A stretch of 64,000 bases of DNA from contig NZ_LOPY01000021.1 of assembly GCF_001469895.1 (NCBI RefSeq), positions 150,609 to 214,608 of the forward strand, read 5' to 3'. Below the pieces are notes generated by a model. The model had not been told where the DNA came from. It did not search any database and saw nothing but the letters and a program-made list of their open reading frames with translations. The DNA comes from Pseudoalteromonas sp. XI10. Its GTDB lineage: Bacteria > Pseudomonadota > Gammaproteobacteria > Enterobacterales > Alteromonadaceae. Of this stretch, positions 1 to 8,962 are shown piece after piece (position 1 is the first letter of the stretch; the number at the start of each line of letters is the position of its first letter). A program made the position numbers and the translations under genes.

Positions 1-1802
1 AAACAAGCTTCTTGCTCTGTGAGATTGCCAATCACAGCAACAAACTCATCACCGCCAATTCGTGCTAGGGTGTCTTGTTTACGAAGTATTGTGCTCATGC
101 GAGCGGCTAAGGTCACTAAAAGGTGATCGCCAGCTTGATGACCATAAGTGTCGTTAACCGGTTTAAATTTATCTAGGTCTATGAATACGCAAGCAACTAA
201 GTTGTTGTTGCGTTTTGCCAATTCAATTGCCTGGGCTAATCTATCGGCAAGTAACATACGATTGGGTAACCCAGTCAAGGTATCGAAAAATGCTGCTTTT
301 TCTAAATGTTGGCGCTGTTTGGCTTGCTGTGTTACATCAGAAAATACCGAAACATAGTTACGAACTTGTGCACTTTCGTCTTTTACGGCTGTGATTGTGA
401 GTGACTCAGCGAAGAACTCGCCGTCTTTTCTGCGGTTCCAAATTTCTCCTTGCCAATAGCCTTTATCATCTAGTTGTTGCCACATAGACTCATAAAACTC
501 ATTTGGCTGGGTGTTAGAACTTAATATATTTGGGTTTTGACCTAGTAACTCATCTTTTTTATAGCCTGTGATATCAGCAACGGCTTGGTTAATTCGAACG
601 ATGGCAGCATCTTCATCAGTAATAATAATACCTTCGCGCAGGTTTTCGATTATCTTGTCAGCAAGGTTTAACTCCCAGCTGTTTTTTAAAAGTTTGGTTG
701 CTTGATGCTTTACTTCATCTTCTAGTGAGCGCACGGCGAGTTTTACAGCAAAATAAATAAGTATTTCTAGCAAGAGAAAACCAATAATTCCGTAAGCAAT
801 GTTGTACGTCATGGATTCGTTGAAGGCATTTATTTGCTCATCAATATTGCGCCAAAGCACGATGTTACCAATATCAGGCTGACTTGGATCTTTGTGCCCA
901 AGATAATCGCGTACAGGAATATAGGTAATCGCATAATGCTTACCGGCTATTTCACTTTGCTTTACAGTTGTTTGGTTATATACAGTTTCGTTGGTTATTG
1001 AGGTAATAAAGTCGGTTGCATTATCTCTGGAAATAGCTTCTAAATAGCAGTTACATTGATTCAGTTTGCTGCCAAAACGTTTTGCTTTGGCATCTTCCCA
1101 AAGTAAGTTATCGATATGTTCAGCTGTAAATAATACCGCAATACCTAAATCAAACTCATTGTCGAGCGTATCGAGCAGTGAATCAAATGAGGTGCCGACT
1201 TCTAATGAGCCTACATGAATACGCTGTTGATTAATTTTATCGGTGAAGTAGACGGGTACTACACCGCGGATACCGGAGTAAATACGACCCGTTTCTAATC
1301 CTGAAAGAGCGTGTTTATCGCGGTTAGCATCAACAATAATATGTCGAATATCATGCATGGTGTCGCCATATTTTTTATCATTGTGCACTCGTAAAAAGCT
1401 GGTAGAGCCAGGCCCTAGATGAAAATGCAGCTGGCGGGCTGAAAAGCTATTTTGTACTTCTTGCCAAGCAGGTGCGACTTTATTGAATAGCTGTTTGCGA
1501 ATTGCGGCGGCACGCTCTCTTCCTTTGCCTCCACCCTCTTGTTCAATAGCTTGCTTACCTTGATAAAAGAGTTCTGCGACTTCAGGATCGTTTGCTACAA
1601 AGGTCGCAATGGCAAGCATGGTTTCTTGTTCTTGCGACATTAATAATTGATAACTTGATTCGAGGTTTTCGCCTTGGTTTATTAGATTTTTGTTGAGCGT
1701 TTCTTTTTCTAGCGTGTAGTTAAGCAAAATGTAGCAAATATCGATGATTAAAATCGCAACACTTAATGCTAAAAACACTTTGCTTTTAAAGGTTAACTTC
1801 AT
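1..1802 (-). CDS. Cache-PAS-GGDEF sensor, probable diguanylate cyclase (3' end outside window)
   Basis: The reading frame opens at ATG 1802 and is still open at base 1, so the C-terminus is missing. Residues about 8-28 form a membrane segment, followed by a long periplasmic sensor region resembling a double-Cache fold, a second membrane segment near residue 350, a PAS domain (NQAVADITGYKKDELLGQNP) and a GGDEF domain. The catalytic signature RIGGDEF is intact at residues 581-587, so c-di-GMP synthesis is likely. An EAL domain could follow outside the window. It lies 44 bases downstream of the haem-binding DUF3365 gene on the same strand, and the two are probably one transcript in which the haem protein and this sensor handle a related redox or gas signal (inference). 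Confidence 0.85.
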   Translation of the reverse strand, partial: MKLTFKSKVFLALSVAILIIDICYILLNYTLEKETLNKNLINQGENLESSYQLLMSQEQETMLAIATFVANDPEVAELFYQGKQAIEQEGGGKGRERAAAIRKQLFNKVAPAWQEVQNSFSARQLHFHLGPGSTSFLRVHNDKKYGDTMHDIRHIIVDANRDKHALSGLETGRIYSGIRGVVPVYFTDKINQQRIHVGSLEVGTSFDSLLDTLDNEFDLGIAVLFTAEHIDNLLWEDAKAKRFGSKLNQCNCYLEAISRDNATDFITSITNETVYNQTTVKQSEIAGKHYAITYIPVRDYLGHKDPSQPDIGNIVLWRNIDEQINAFNESMTYNIAYGIIGFLLLEILIYFAVKLAVRSLEDEVKHQATKLLKNSWELNLADKIIENLREGIIITDEDAAIVRINQAVADITGYKKDELLGQNPNILSSNTQPNEFYESMWQQLDDKGYWQGEIWNRRKDGEFFAESLTITAVKDESAQVRNYVSVFSDVTQQAKQRQHLEKAAFFDTLTGLPNRMLLADRLAQAIELAKRNNNLVACVFIDLDKFKPVNDTYGHQAGDHLLVTLAARMSTILRKQDTLARIGGDEFVAVIGNLTEQEAC

Positions 1803-1846
1803 TGGCTTATTGCTTTGTTAGTCTTTTATTGTTTTGAAGTACTATT

Positions 1847-2413
1847 TTACTTTTCAGTGGTTTCGAGCGTTTTGGTAATAGAGAATATTCCTCTTAGATC
1901 ACCAAGCCGATAGCCTGTGGCTAAATCATTTGGGTAATGTTCGCTAAGCGCTTGCTTTACTTCTGGCGCAATTGTTTGGCCATGACAATTGAGGCAAACT
2001 GGCGCGACTTTTATCGCTTTAGCAAAGCGAAATTGACCATCTTTATTGGTTGAAAAAGTCACATTGTCGATGCTCTCTGTATTTCTGATCATATCGAGTA
2101 GCTGGGCGATTTTTTCAGCTTCCCAGTCATCAGGTTGATTATTTGGATTACGGTTTTTAGTACTTTTACGCGCTACCGTCCAACCATCAGTTGATAAGCT
2201 CTCGGCAATGGCCGGAGCTTGCATTTTACACACGTTAATTCCTTCAACTAAACCGCCTTGTTTTATTGCGGCGCCCAAAGCTGATTTGAGGGTCGTGGCA
2301 AATTCAGTTGCTCGCTCCGCTGCTTGAGTTTCTAGAGTCGCTGATTTTGTTTCAGCATAAATACTAGGTGAAAGTAACACAGTAAAAATCAAAATTGTTC
2401 TGAAGGAAAGCAT
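1847..2413 (-). CDS. Periplasmic DUF3365 (Tll0287-like) haem protein
   Basis: The 188-residue product has a signal peptide (residues 1-20, ending SIYA) and a single c-type haem motif CLNCH at residues 140-144. The layout, with a helical N-terminal half and CxxCH near the C-terminus, fits the DUF3365/Tll0287-like family, whose members bind one haem c in a PAS-like fold and are proposed redox or gas sensors. It is upstream of, and probably cotranscribed with, the membrane GGDEF sensor that starts at 1802. A signalling partnership with that sensor is inference. The divergent gene at 2553 shares the 140-base promoter region. Confidence 0.75.
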   Translation of the reverse strand: MLSFRTILIFTVLLSPSIYAETKSATLETQAAERATEFATTLKSALGAAIKQGGLVEGINVCKMQAPAIAESLSTDGWTVARKSTKNRNPNNQPDDWEAEKIAQLLDMIRNTESIDNVTFSTNKDGQFRFAKAIKVAPVCLNCHGQTIAPEVKQALSEHYPNDLATGYRLGDLRGIFSITKTLETTEK

Positions 2414-2552
2414 AGTAAAACCTTACATTAGATATATCTAATATAGTAGTTTGTTTTTACTTTACATGCCAATTTAGATTCTTTGCACAAAGCCTGCTGG
2501 AGTGTTGTTGCTAAATTGGTTAAGGTGAAGAAAATATCTTGAGAACAAAAAA

Positions 2553-3017
2553 ATGAAAAAACTAATTTATATCGCCGCTTTGTTATTCTCTGCCCTGACA
2601 TTTGCAGGCACCGCTCCATACAGTGGAGAGATAAGTCGTGATGATTTACTTAAAGACTACTCTGCGTTTAATGAAGAATACGATGAATACTCACCGAGCG
2701 AAGAAGAGTTAAGCACTATAAAAGCACTGCAAGGTAAGCAGGTTTTGGTGTTCTTGGGCACTTGGTGTCATGACTCAAAACGTGAAGTGCCTCGATTTTT
2801 AAAGCTTCTCGATACTGCAAAGGTGCAGTTAGGTTCACTTAAACTAGTGGCCGTTGGCTACGACAAGCTAGACCCTGCAGGGTTAGCAAAACAGCACGAC
2901 TTAATGTATACGCCAACCATTATTGTCCTTGATGGCGAAAAAGAGCTTTCCCGTATGATCGAAAAGCCAAAACAAAGCTTGGCAGTGGATCTTACGCAAC
3001 CGGGTCAAACGCTATAA
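2553..3017 (+). CDS. Secreted thioredoxin-fold protein with CxxS site
   Basis: This 154-residue protein begins with a signal peptide (residues 1-18, ending TFAG). The central part reads as a thioredoxin fold: strand VLVFLGTW, then the active-site helix WCHDSKREVP (residues 71-80) and the cis-proline loop TPTIIV near residue 121. The second active-site cysteine is replaced by Ser75, giving C-H-D-S. Such monothiol variants cannot perform the classical dithiol cycle and are more consistent with mixed-disulphide or scaffold roles. The 3' end overlaps the convergent EAL gene by 26 bases. Function unknown; a family resemblance to TlpA/thioredoxin-like proteins is as far as the sequence supports. 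Confidence 0.75.
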   Translation: MKKLIYIAALLFSALTFAGTAPYSGEISRDDLLKDYSAFNEEYDEYSPSEEELSTIKALQGKQVLVFLGTWCHDSKREVPRFLKLLDTAKVQLGSLKLVAVGYDKLDPAGLAKQHDLMYTPTIIVLDGEKELSRMIEKPKQSLAVDLTQPGQTL

Positions 3018-5502
3018 AATCATCAATAGATAAGGGCATTGATATTAAGTAACCTTGAATATAATCAATGCCTTTATCACTCACCAACTGCCATTGCTCT
3101 GAGCTTTCGACCCCTTCTGCGGTAATCGTTAAATCTAGTTGGTGAGCTAAATCGCTCATCGTTTGTAAAAATAAACCATCTCGTGGGTTATCAACGCAGT
3201 TACAAATAAAGGCACGGTCAATCTTAACGTTATCTAGCGGAAACTGCTGAATCGACGACAGTGATGAATACCCCGTTCCAAAGTCATCAAGTGATAAATT
3301 AAAACCTGCTAATTTAAGTTCATGCATTAGGTTTATGGCGTACTGGGTATTTTGAAATAGGGCGGATTCGGTGATCTCAAGATTAATTTTTTGATTAGCC
3401 GGAAACAGCTTAGCTTTTTCTTTACTAAGTCGTTTAACTAAATGCACATCAGAGAACTGCTTACGCGATAGGTTTATCGACACTTTGATACGAATGCTGT
3501 TATCGACCATGCGGTGGCAATCTTCAGCAACCTTAGCAACAATCCAACGAGATAATAAATTAATGAGCTCTGATTGCTCAGCGATGGCAATAAACTCAAC
3601 AGGTGACACAAAGCCTCGAACAGGGTGCTGCCAACGTACAAGCGCTTCACAGCCAATCAGTGTGCCATCTAGAGTGTTTACAATTGGCTGATACACCATA
3701 CTTAGCTGCTCGTTGGCGGCAAGCGCATGGCGTAGATCACTTTCGAGGTTACTTTGTGCGATAAGCTTATCTTTTAAAGATTGGCTATAAACTGTGAACG
3801 GTTTTTGTGTGCGAGGGCATTCATTCATCGCAATGAGGGCTGTGTTGATTTGCTCAGCCGCATCGATGTTTTGTAAGTGTGGATAGCCCGCGCCAATGTA
3901 TAAATGGTAAAAATGAGCGCTACCAGCGGTTTCAATAATACCCCCGACCTGATGCTGTAATTTGTCTAATAGAGCGGCAAGCTTTTCATCAAAAATGGCT
4001 TCTTTTAGTAATATTAAAAAACAGCCAGGTTTTATATGAGCGCAAAACGCTTGATGTAAGTCAGAAAACTCAATTAGCCGGTTAGCTATCGTTGTTTGTA
4101 GTTCATTTAAGTAATCTTGACCGTAAATATCTTCTAATTGGCGATAGCCTTTGATCTCGGCACACAACAAAGTAAGGCCGCTACTGTACTGGTCTTCAGG
4201 GCATAAACTAGCGATATATTTTTCGCTGTAATGGCGATTGGCAAGGCCAGTGACCGAGTCAAAATGTGCTTGCTGGTAAAGCTCATGTTGGCGTTGTTTT
4301 TCAGCACTTATGTCTTTAATCGTACCAACCAAGGTGTTGGTTTTAGGGTTCCATTCAGCGTGCTCATGAAACCAGCGTTTTTCTCCGTTGAGTTTAATCG
4401 TGTACTCAATTTCAGTTGGGCTACTAGGCTTAGTATGAATAAAATTTAAAAACGAATTTTTATAAAAGCTATCGATTTTTTTACAGACATCAGTAATTGA
4501 TTGCGCTTTGCTTTGTTCTTTGAATAGCGATTTAGCTTGTGATGATAATTGCCTAATGCTTTTATCAGGCGACAGATGCCAACTACCTACGCCACTGAGT
4601 GACTGAGCTTGTTTTAATTCAAGTGCCTGTTCAGACAGCTCTAAGGTTTGCTTTTGCACAAGCTTTTCGAGGTTTTGCTCATGCTCACGTAACCGACAAG
4701 TAATCGTAATCAAATAGCAGCTAACCGATGAAAGTAACAGAGCTATGAGTAGTAATACTAAAAATTCAACATGCGTCCGATAAGCAAACTCGTCTTTAAT
4801 ACCCACAACCCATTGCTGATTTTCAACATCGAGATTGTAGGTCGACCAGTGGCTTGGCTCAAAACTGTGGTTATTTAAAAGCGGCACGTAGTTATTCGTT
4901 GTTTTTTGCCAAACCTCATAGAGGTGAGAGGAGGAGGTGCTCTCAGGGCTCAAATTTGCAATAAATTCTGGAAAGCGCAGCACCGCGATTGCAAACCCCC
5001 AAAACTCATTTTGATCAAAAATTGGTAATCGAGCGACTAATCCTTGACCACCTTGAGCCAACTCTTTAGGTCCATCGATTCGCATTTTTTGAGTATCAAT
5101 GGCTGTTTGTAAAGACTCTTGAATACTTTGCATCTTGAATAAATCGACACCAATCACACTCTCGTGACTGGTTAGCGGGTAGCTGTATTGAATTACCCCT
5201 TTTGGTGCGAGTTGAATAGTTTGGCTACCATCACTATGAGTTAATATCTCAGTGGCGAGGGTTTCGAATTCAGTTTGCGTATATGCAAAGTCACGCATTG
5301 CGGCGCGAACAAGGTAGGGGCCAAGGAGTGCGTTATCGAGAGCTTTTTCAAGTTTATTGCTGTAACTGTTAAGTGCTGCACTTAGCTCAATCTCATGCAT
5401 TTCTTGTCTATCGTAAAACACTTTTAGTGCGATCGCCGAAAACAAGCAGAAACTGAGAAAAAAAGAAGTAAATAACAACGAAAAATATGTAATATTACGC
5501 AA
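2992..5502 (-). CDS. CHASE-PAS-GGDEF-EAL membrane protein, probable c-di-GMP phosphodiesterase
   Basis: The 836-residue protein starts with a membrane helix, a periplasmic CHASE-type sensor (conserved QLAPKGVIQYSYPL and GPKELAQGGQGLVARLPIF stretches), a second membrane helix near residue 245, a short coiled coil, a PAS-like segment, then GGDEF and EAL domains. The GGDEF loop is replaced by IKPGCF near residue 490, so cyclase activity should be lost. The EAL domain keeps the metal and catalytic signatures: EALVRW (about 618), SINLS, EITES, DDFGTGYSSL (about 741) and AEGVES. It is therefore most likely a phosphodiesterase with a regulatory pseudo-GGDEF. Its 3' end overlaps the convergent thioredoxin-fold gene. 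Confidence 0.87.
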   Translation of the reverse strand: MRNITYFSLLFTSFFLSFCLFSAIALKVFYDRQEMHEIELSAALNSYSNKLEKALDNALLGPYLVRAAMRDFAYTQTEFETLATEILTHSDGSQTIQLAPKGVIQYSYPLTSHESVIGVDLFKMQSIQESLQTAIDTQKMRIDGPKELAQGGQGLVARLPIFDQNEFWGFAIAVLRFPEFIANLSPESTSSSHLYEVWQKTTNNYVPLLNNHSFEPSHWSTYNLDVENQQWVVGIKDEFAYRTHVEFLVLLLIALLLSSVSCYLITITCRLREHEQNLEKLVQKQTLELSEQALELKQAQSLSGVGSWHLSPDKSIRQLSSQAKSLFKEQSKAQSITDVCKKIDSFYKNSFLNFIHTKPSSPTEIEYTIKLNGEKRWFHEHAEWNPKTNTLVGTIKDISAEKQRQHELYQQAHFDSVTGLANRHYSEKYIASLCPEDQYSSGLTLLCAEIKGYRQLEDIYGQDYLNELQTTIANRLIEFSDLHQAFCAHIKPGCFLILLKEAIFDEKLAALLDKLQHQVGGIIETAGSAHFYHLYIGAGYPHLQNIDAAEQINTALIAMNECPRTQKPFTVYSQSLKDKLIAQSNLESDLRHALAANEQLSMVYQPIVNTLDGTLIGCEALVRWQHPVRGFVSPVEFIAIAEQSELINLLSRWIVAKVAEDCHRMVDNSIRIKVSINLSRKQFSDVHLVKRLSKEKAKLFPANQKINLEITESALFQNTQYAINLMHELKLAGFNLSLDDFGTGYSSLSSIQQFPLDNVKIDRAFICNCVDNPRDGLFLQTMSDLAHQLDLTITAEGVESSEQWQLVSDKGIDYIQGYLISMPLSIDDFIAFDPVA

Positions 5503-5676
5503 TGGCGTCCCTGAATTGAGTGGGTATTTAAGTACTAAGCTCGTTTTTAAAAATACTAGTTTAGGGTTAACTGATTGTCTAGCGAAGAGCTAGAATTTTA
5601 GTTGAATTTTTAGCAAGTTAAAAAAATAATTGTACCTAAATACAATGAATTGCAAGCACAAGTAAGATTAAACACT

Positions 5677-6264
5677 ATGTACCAAGCCGTTATAAAAGCG
5701 ATAGATGCAGCGAATGCTGTCGATCCAAATCGTGTAAAACAAGATGATCAAGAGCTAGCAAAAGAGTCACTATACGCAATGCGTATGACCGACATGCTAA
5801 ACCGCTTTAATCCACAAGCCGATGAGTTGATGCGCATTGCTGCGCGAGGCCAACATATTGAGCGTTGGCGCTCTCCTCGCAGTGATTTTCCTATGGGTAA
5901 ACAAGGTTATTATCAATGGCGTACGGCTTTATATGATTTTCATGCCGAGCGTGTAACAGCCCTTATGAAAACGGCGGGTTACGCGCCGGAAGAATGTGAG
6001 CGTGTATACGCAGCCGTTGCTAAAAAGAACATAAAACGAAACCCCGATAGCCAATTGATTGAAGACATTGCAAGCCTTGTTTTTATTGAACATTACATGC
6101 TTGATTTTGCAAGTAGTAAGCCTGATTATGATGAACAAAAATGGTTGGGTATTATTCGTAAAACCTGGCAAAAAATGTCAAATGAAGCACATGACTTTGT
6201 ATTAGCTGGTAACATCAGCTTACCTGAGCCGCTTAAACCGTTAATAACAAAAGCGCTAAATTAA
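5677..6264 (+). CDS. DUF4202 family protein
   Basis: I chose ATG 5677 (MYQAVIKAIDAANAVDPN) over an in-frame TTG 27 bases upstream because DUF4202 proteins start with this helix; the product is 195 residues. Characteristic stretches are the NAVDPN motif, RGQHIERW and the TALYDFHAE region, followed by an all-helical C-terminal half. The family is soluble and uncharacterised; sequences are often loosely annotated as glutamyl-tRNA synthetase-like without support. The zinc-ribbon gene 20 bases downstream is probably cotranscribed. Confidence 0.75.
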   Translation: MYQAVIKAIDAANAVDPNRVKQDDQELAKESLYAMRMTDMLNRFNPQADELMRIAARGQHIERWRSPRSDFPMGKQGYYQWRTALYDFHAERVTALMKTAGYAPEECERVYAAVAKKNIKRNPDSQLIEDIASLVFIEHYMLDFASSKPDYDEQKWLGIIRKTWQKMSNEAHDFVLAGNISLPEPLKPLITKALN

Positions 6265-6284
6265 TTATAAAACAAGGATGGTCT

Positions 6285-6800
6285 ATGTTTTGCCCGCGTA
6301 CTAAAACAGCCCTTGAAGCAGTGAGCATTGGCGACGTTAACGTGTATTTATCAAAAAGCGGTGGCGTATTTTTTGATAATCGACAAATTTTTCACTTTAG
6401 CGATCCGAATTTAAAACCCGCACAAGTGCTGGTGGCTCATTTACAAACTCTGCCAACAGAATGTGTTGATTTAGCAAAGCGGATTAATTGCCCGAATTGC
6501 CCTGATGTAGTGATGATGCGACGCTTTTTCACGCCACTAAAAGTGGTTGAAATAGACGAATGTCCAAACTGTGCTGCTATTTGGCTTGATCATGGTGAGC
6601 TTGAAAAGATCCATGAAAATCATTTAACGCCAAAAGAACGTGAAATGCTGCGTATTGATATGGCCAATAATCATGGTTTTATTCAAGTTAAAATCCCAAA
6701 AAAGCGCTACTCAGTTCATGCTGAAAAGCCTGAGTCTAATGCAACGTCATCATTAGAAAAACTAGCAGAACTTGCGTATTTATCGATTTTGAATGACTGA
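6285..6800 (+). CDS. zf-TFIIB-type zinc-ribbon protein
   Basis: The 171-residue protein contains one partial and one full zinc-ribbon: an early FCPRT, then CPNCPD in the middle and CPNCAAIWLDHGELEKI, the signature of the bacterial zf-TFIIB (PF13453-type) family with the WLDxGEL tail. Members are small, soluble and without assigned reaction. It follows the DUF4202 gene by 20 bases, preceded by an AAGGATGG ribosome-binding site, and ends 8 bases before a bidirectional hairpin terminator. Confidence 0.75.
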   Translation: MFCPRTKTALEAVSIGDVNVYLSKSGGVFFDNRQIFHFSDPNLKPAQVLVAHLQTLPTECVDLAKRINCPNCPDVVMMRRFFTPLKVVEIDECPNCAAIWLDHGELEKIHENHLTPKEREMLRIDMANNHGFIQVKIPKKRYSVHAEKPESNATSSLEKLAELAYLSILND

Positions 6801-6807
6801 AAATAAG

Positions 6808-6835
6808 AAGCCTGTACCAAGTAAGATACAGGCTT
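6808..6835. terminator. Bidirectional intrinsic terminator
   Basis: AAGCCTGTA and TACAGGCTT form a 9-bp stem around a 10-base loop, with T-rich sequence on both sides. It separates the zinc-ribbon gene from the convergent oxidoreductase gene. Confidence 0.75.
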
Positions 6836-6851
6836 TATTAGTTATTAAGCG

Positions 6852-7850
6852 TTAAAGCTTAACCAGCATTTTTCCTTTATTTTTACCTTCGAACAGGCCA
6901 AGAAATGCATCTACGGCATTTTCGATGCCATGGTATACCGTTTCTTCAGATTTAATTTTACCTTCGCCGATCCACGCGCCCATTTGTTCAATAAACTTAG
7001 GGAACTGATCAAAGTAATCAATCACGATAAAGCCTTGCATGGTGAGCTTTTTCGAGTTGATATAAAAGAGGTTGCTTGGCCCTGGCTGTGCAGTGTCGTT
7101 ATTGTAACCTGAGATCATGCCACATACAGGAATACGGCCGTAATCGTTCATTACATTGAGCGCTGCTTCAAGGTGATCGCCACCTACGTTTTCAAAGTAC
7201 ACATCAATGCCTTGTGGTGCAGCTTGTTCAAGAGCTTCTGTTAGGTTTGCTACCGTTTTGTAGTTAATTACGGCATCAACACCCAACTCTTTAACCATTT
7301 GTGCTTTTTCGTCAGAGCCAACCGAAGCAATCACTTTACAGCCTTTTAGCTTAGCAATTTGGCAAACAACGCTACCTACAGCGCCTGATGCAGCTGAAAC
7401 AAACACGGTATCGGTTTCTTTTAGGCTAATTACCTTTGTTAAACCTGCCCATGCAGTTAGCCCAGTCATGCCCATAGTACTTAAAAATAGTTGGTCTGGT
7501 AGTGGCACGTTAGGTAGTAACGTTAAGTCGCTGCCATCACTAATGTGCATGGTACGCCAGCCGCTAATATGGCTTACTTTGCTCCCTACAGGAAAATCAT
7601 CATTGCGTGATTCAATCACTTCGCCGATAGCACCGGCTTCCATCACTTCGTTTAAGTTAAATGGCGCGATATATGATTTACGATCAATCATGCGCGGGCG
7701 CATGTAAGGGTCAACTGACATCCAGGTATTTTTAATTAACACTTCGCCGTCGTTCAAATCAGGAAGTGTTACGTCAACCTGCGCAAAATTAGCCTGTGTT
7801 GGTACACCCGTTGGGCGTGAAACTAAATGAATTTGTTGACTTGTCGCCAT
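6852..7850 (-). CDS. NADP-dependent MDR-family oxidoreductase (CurA/leukotriene B4 dehydrogenase type)
   Basis: At 332 residues it matches the zinc-free medium-chain reductase family that reduces double bonds of alpha,beta-unsaturated ketones with NADPH. Visible signatures are the N-terminal SVDPYMRPRM, the glycine-rich nucleotide-binding stretch VSAASGAVGSVVCQIAKLKG (about residue 155), and NVGGDHLEAAL. Curcumin reductase CurA and prostaglandin reductases share this architecture; the substrate cannot be read from sequence. It is divergent from a MarR regulator, with two palindromic operators between them, so induction by a small reactive ligand through MarR is likely. Confidence 0.87.
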   Translation of the reverse strand: MATSQQIHLVSRPTGVPTQANFAQVDVTLPDLNDGEVLIKNTWMSVDPYMRPRMIDRKSYIAPFNLNEVMEAGAIGEVIESRNDDFPVGSKVSHISGWRTMHISDGSDLTLLPNVPLPDQLFLSTMGMTGLTAWAGLTKVISLKETDTVFVSAASGAVGSVVCQIAKLKGCKVIASVGSDEKAQMVKELGVDAVINYKTVANLTEALEQAAPQGIDVYFENVGGDHLEAALNVMNDYGRIPVCGMISGYNNDTAQPGPSNLFYINSKKLTMQGFIVIDYFDQFPKFIEQMGAWIGEGKIKSEETVYHGIENAVDAFLGLFEGKNKGKMLVKL

Positions 7851-7901
7851 ATAAACCTCGGATCTGCTAGATTAGAATCAATTAATGAGTTGCACAAAAC
7901 A

Positions 7902-7913
7902 TTTGTGCGCAAA
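7902..7913. promoter_or_regulatory. MarR operator, promoter-distal copy
   Basis: TTTGTGCGCAAA, a palindrome with one mismatched pair, is followed by CTA. The same 15 bases occur 71 bp away with a single change. It lies 51 bases before the oxidoreductase start codon. Confidence 0.6.
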
Positions 7914-7972
7914 CTATTTGCGATCAATTTAATGATCTTTACTATAAAAGGCAATAGATCGTCGGAAAATAA

Positions 7973-7984
7973 TTTGCGCGCAAA
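7973..7984. promoter_or_regulatory. MarR operator, perfect palindrome
   Basis: TTTGCGCGCAAA is a perfect 12-base palindrome followed by CTA, as at 7902. The centre-to-centre distance of 71 bp is close to seven helical turns, which suits cooperative binding of two MarR dimers on one DNA face (inference). Confidence 0.65.
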
Positions 7985-8031
7985 CTAAATTAAGGCAATA
8001 ATACGGCTGTATCTCAGTTTAGGGTAGCAGC

Positions 8032-8472
8032 ATGAGCAACAACTTATCAGACAATGTATGTTTCACTTTATACAGTGCAACAAATGCGTTGATCAGAGCG
8101 TTTCGACCAATCCTCGAAGCTTATGACTTAACCTATCCGCAATATATTGTGATGCATTCGCTTTGGTATAATAACCAAGTGAGTTTAAAAGCGCTTTCTC
8201 ATGACACGCATCTCGACTCTGGCACCTTAACACCGATAGTTAAACGCCTAGAAACAAAAGGTTTATTGACTCGTCAGGTATCAAATGAAGATGAGCGTAA
8301 AAAAGTAATTTCGTTAACAGAGCAGGGCATGCAACTTAAAATTGATGCTGAAGAATTAACGGCTAAGTTAATGGCGCGCTCAAATATGAGTTCGGAGCGA
8401 ATTGAGTTATTACGCGAGTTAACCCTTGAGCTGCATACTGACCTAACAAAAACGGACCTTACAAAAGGCTAA
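8032..8472 (+). CDS. MarR/OhrR-family transcriptional regulator
   Basis: The 146-residue protein has the winged-helix layout of MarR proteins: an N-terminal dimerisation helix (NVCFTLYSATNALIRAFRP), recognition region HLDSGTLTPIVKRLETKGLL, and wing RQVSNEDERKKVISLTEQG. The N-terminal LSDNVCFTLY stretch with a single cysteine at residue 9 resembles the OhrR branch, where such a cysteine senses organic peroxides; this suggests but does not prove peroxide sensing. It probably represses itself and the divergent oxidoreductase through the two intergenic palindromes. Its last four bases overlap the convergent VOC gene. Confidence 0.85.
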   Translation: MSNNLSDNVCFTLYSATNALIRAFRPILEAYDLTYPQYIVMHSLWYNNQVSLKALSHDTHLDSGTLTPIVKRLETKGLLTRQVSNEDERKKVISLTEQGMQLKIDAEELTAKLMARSNMSSERIELLRELTLELHTDLTKTDLTKG

Positions 8473-8849
8473 TCTTCTAATAAACACACTAAAGTGCCTT
8501 CAATAGCGCGAACATACGCATAATGCTGGGCGTCTTTTTTAGTTGGCGGGCACAATGGCTCAGCACCAGCAAGTACAGCTTTATCGTAACTTTCGACTAA
8601 ATTATGGCAACTGAATCTTAGCTCAAAACCAAGTGCAGGCTGCTTAGGATGGGCACGAATATAGCCTTGCTTGAAGTATGATTGCGCATGCGGGTGGGTT
8701 GCAAAAGCAAGCTTAACAGACCCAGTAACAAGTTCACCGTACTCGGCATCGTCACTGATATGGTTGGTATTTAAACCAAATGCTTGATAGTAAAAGTCGA
8801 GTACTTCTTCTACGTTATCGACGTAAATAACCTGACTTAAAAATGCCAT
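8469..8849 (-). CDS. Glyoxalase/VOC-family protein
   Basis: This 126-residue protein has the two beta-alpha-beta-beta-beta modules of the vicinal-oxygen-chelate fold: VIYVDNVEEVLDFYYQAFGL at the N-terminus and VRAIEGTLVCLLED at the C-terminus. Families with this fold include glyoxalase I, dioxygenases and antibiotic-binding proteins, and the substrate cannot be assigned. It has its own upstream region of about 110 bases separating it from the der terminator. Confidence 0.75.
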   Translation of the reverse strand: MAFLSQVIYVDNVEEVLDFYYQAFGLNTNHISDDAEYGELVTGSVKLAFATHPHAQSYFKQGYIRAHPKQPALGFELRFSCHNLVESYDKAVLAGAEPLCPPTKKDAQHYAYVRAIEGTLVCLLED

Positions 8850-8902
8850 TTATGCTGCTCTATTTATTGTTCATTTATTAAATAAAGCATAGTTTTAGCA
8901 AT

Positions 8903-8939
8903 AAAAAAACCTTGTAAGTTATACTTACAAGGTTTTTTT
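8903..8939. terminator. Intrinsic terminator downstream of der
   Basis: ACCTTGTAAGT pairs with ACTTACAAGGT around a 3-base loop, flanked by A7 on one side and T7 on the other. It can therefore stop transcription from either direction; der ends 24 bases away on the minus strand. Confidence 0.85.
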
Positions 8940-8962
8940 AATACTTAATGCTTACGTAGAAA

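Noticed and set aside
2428..2619. 63-codon minus-strand frame between divergent genes
   Set aside because: Covers the promoter region and the start of the 2553 gene; no ribosome-binding site or recognisable feature.
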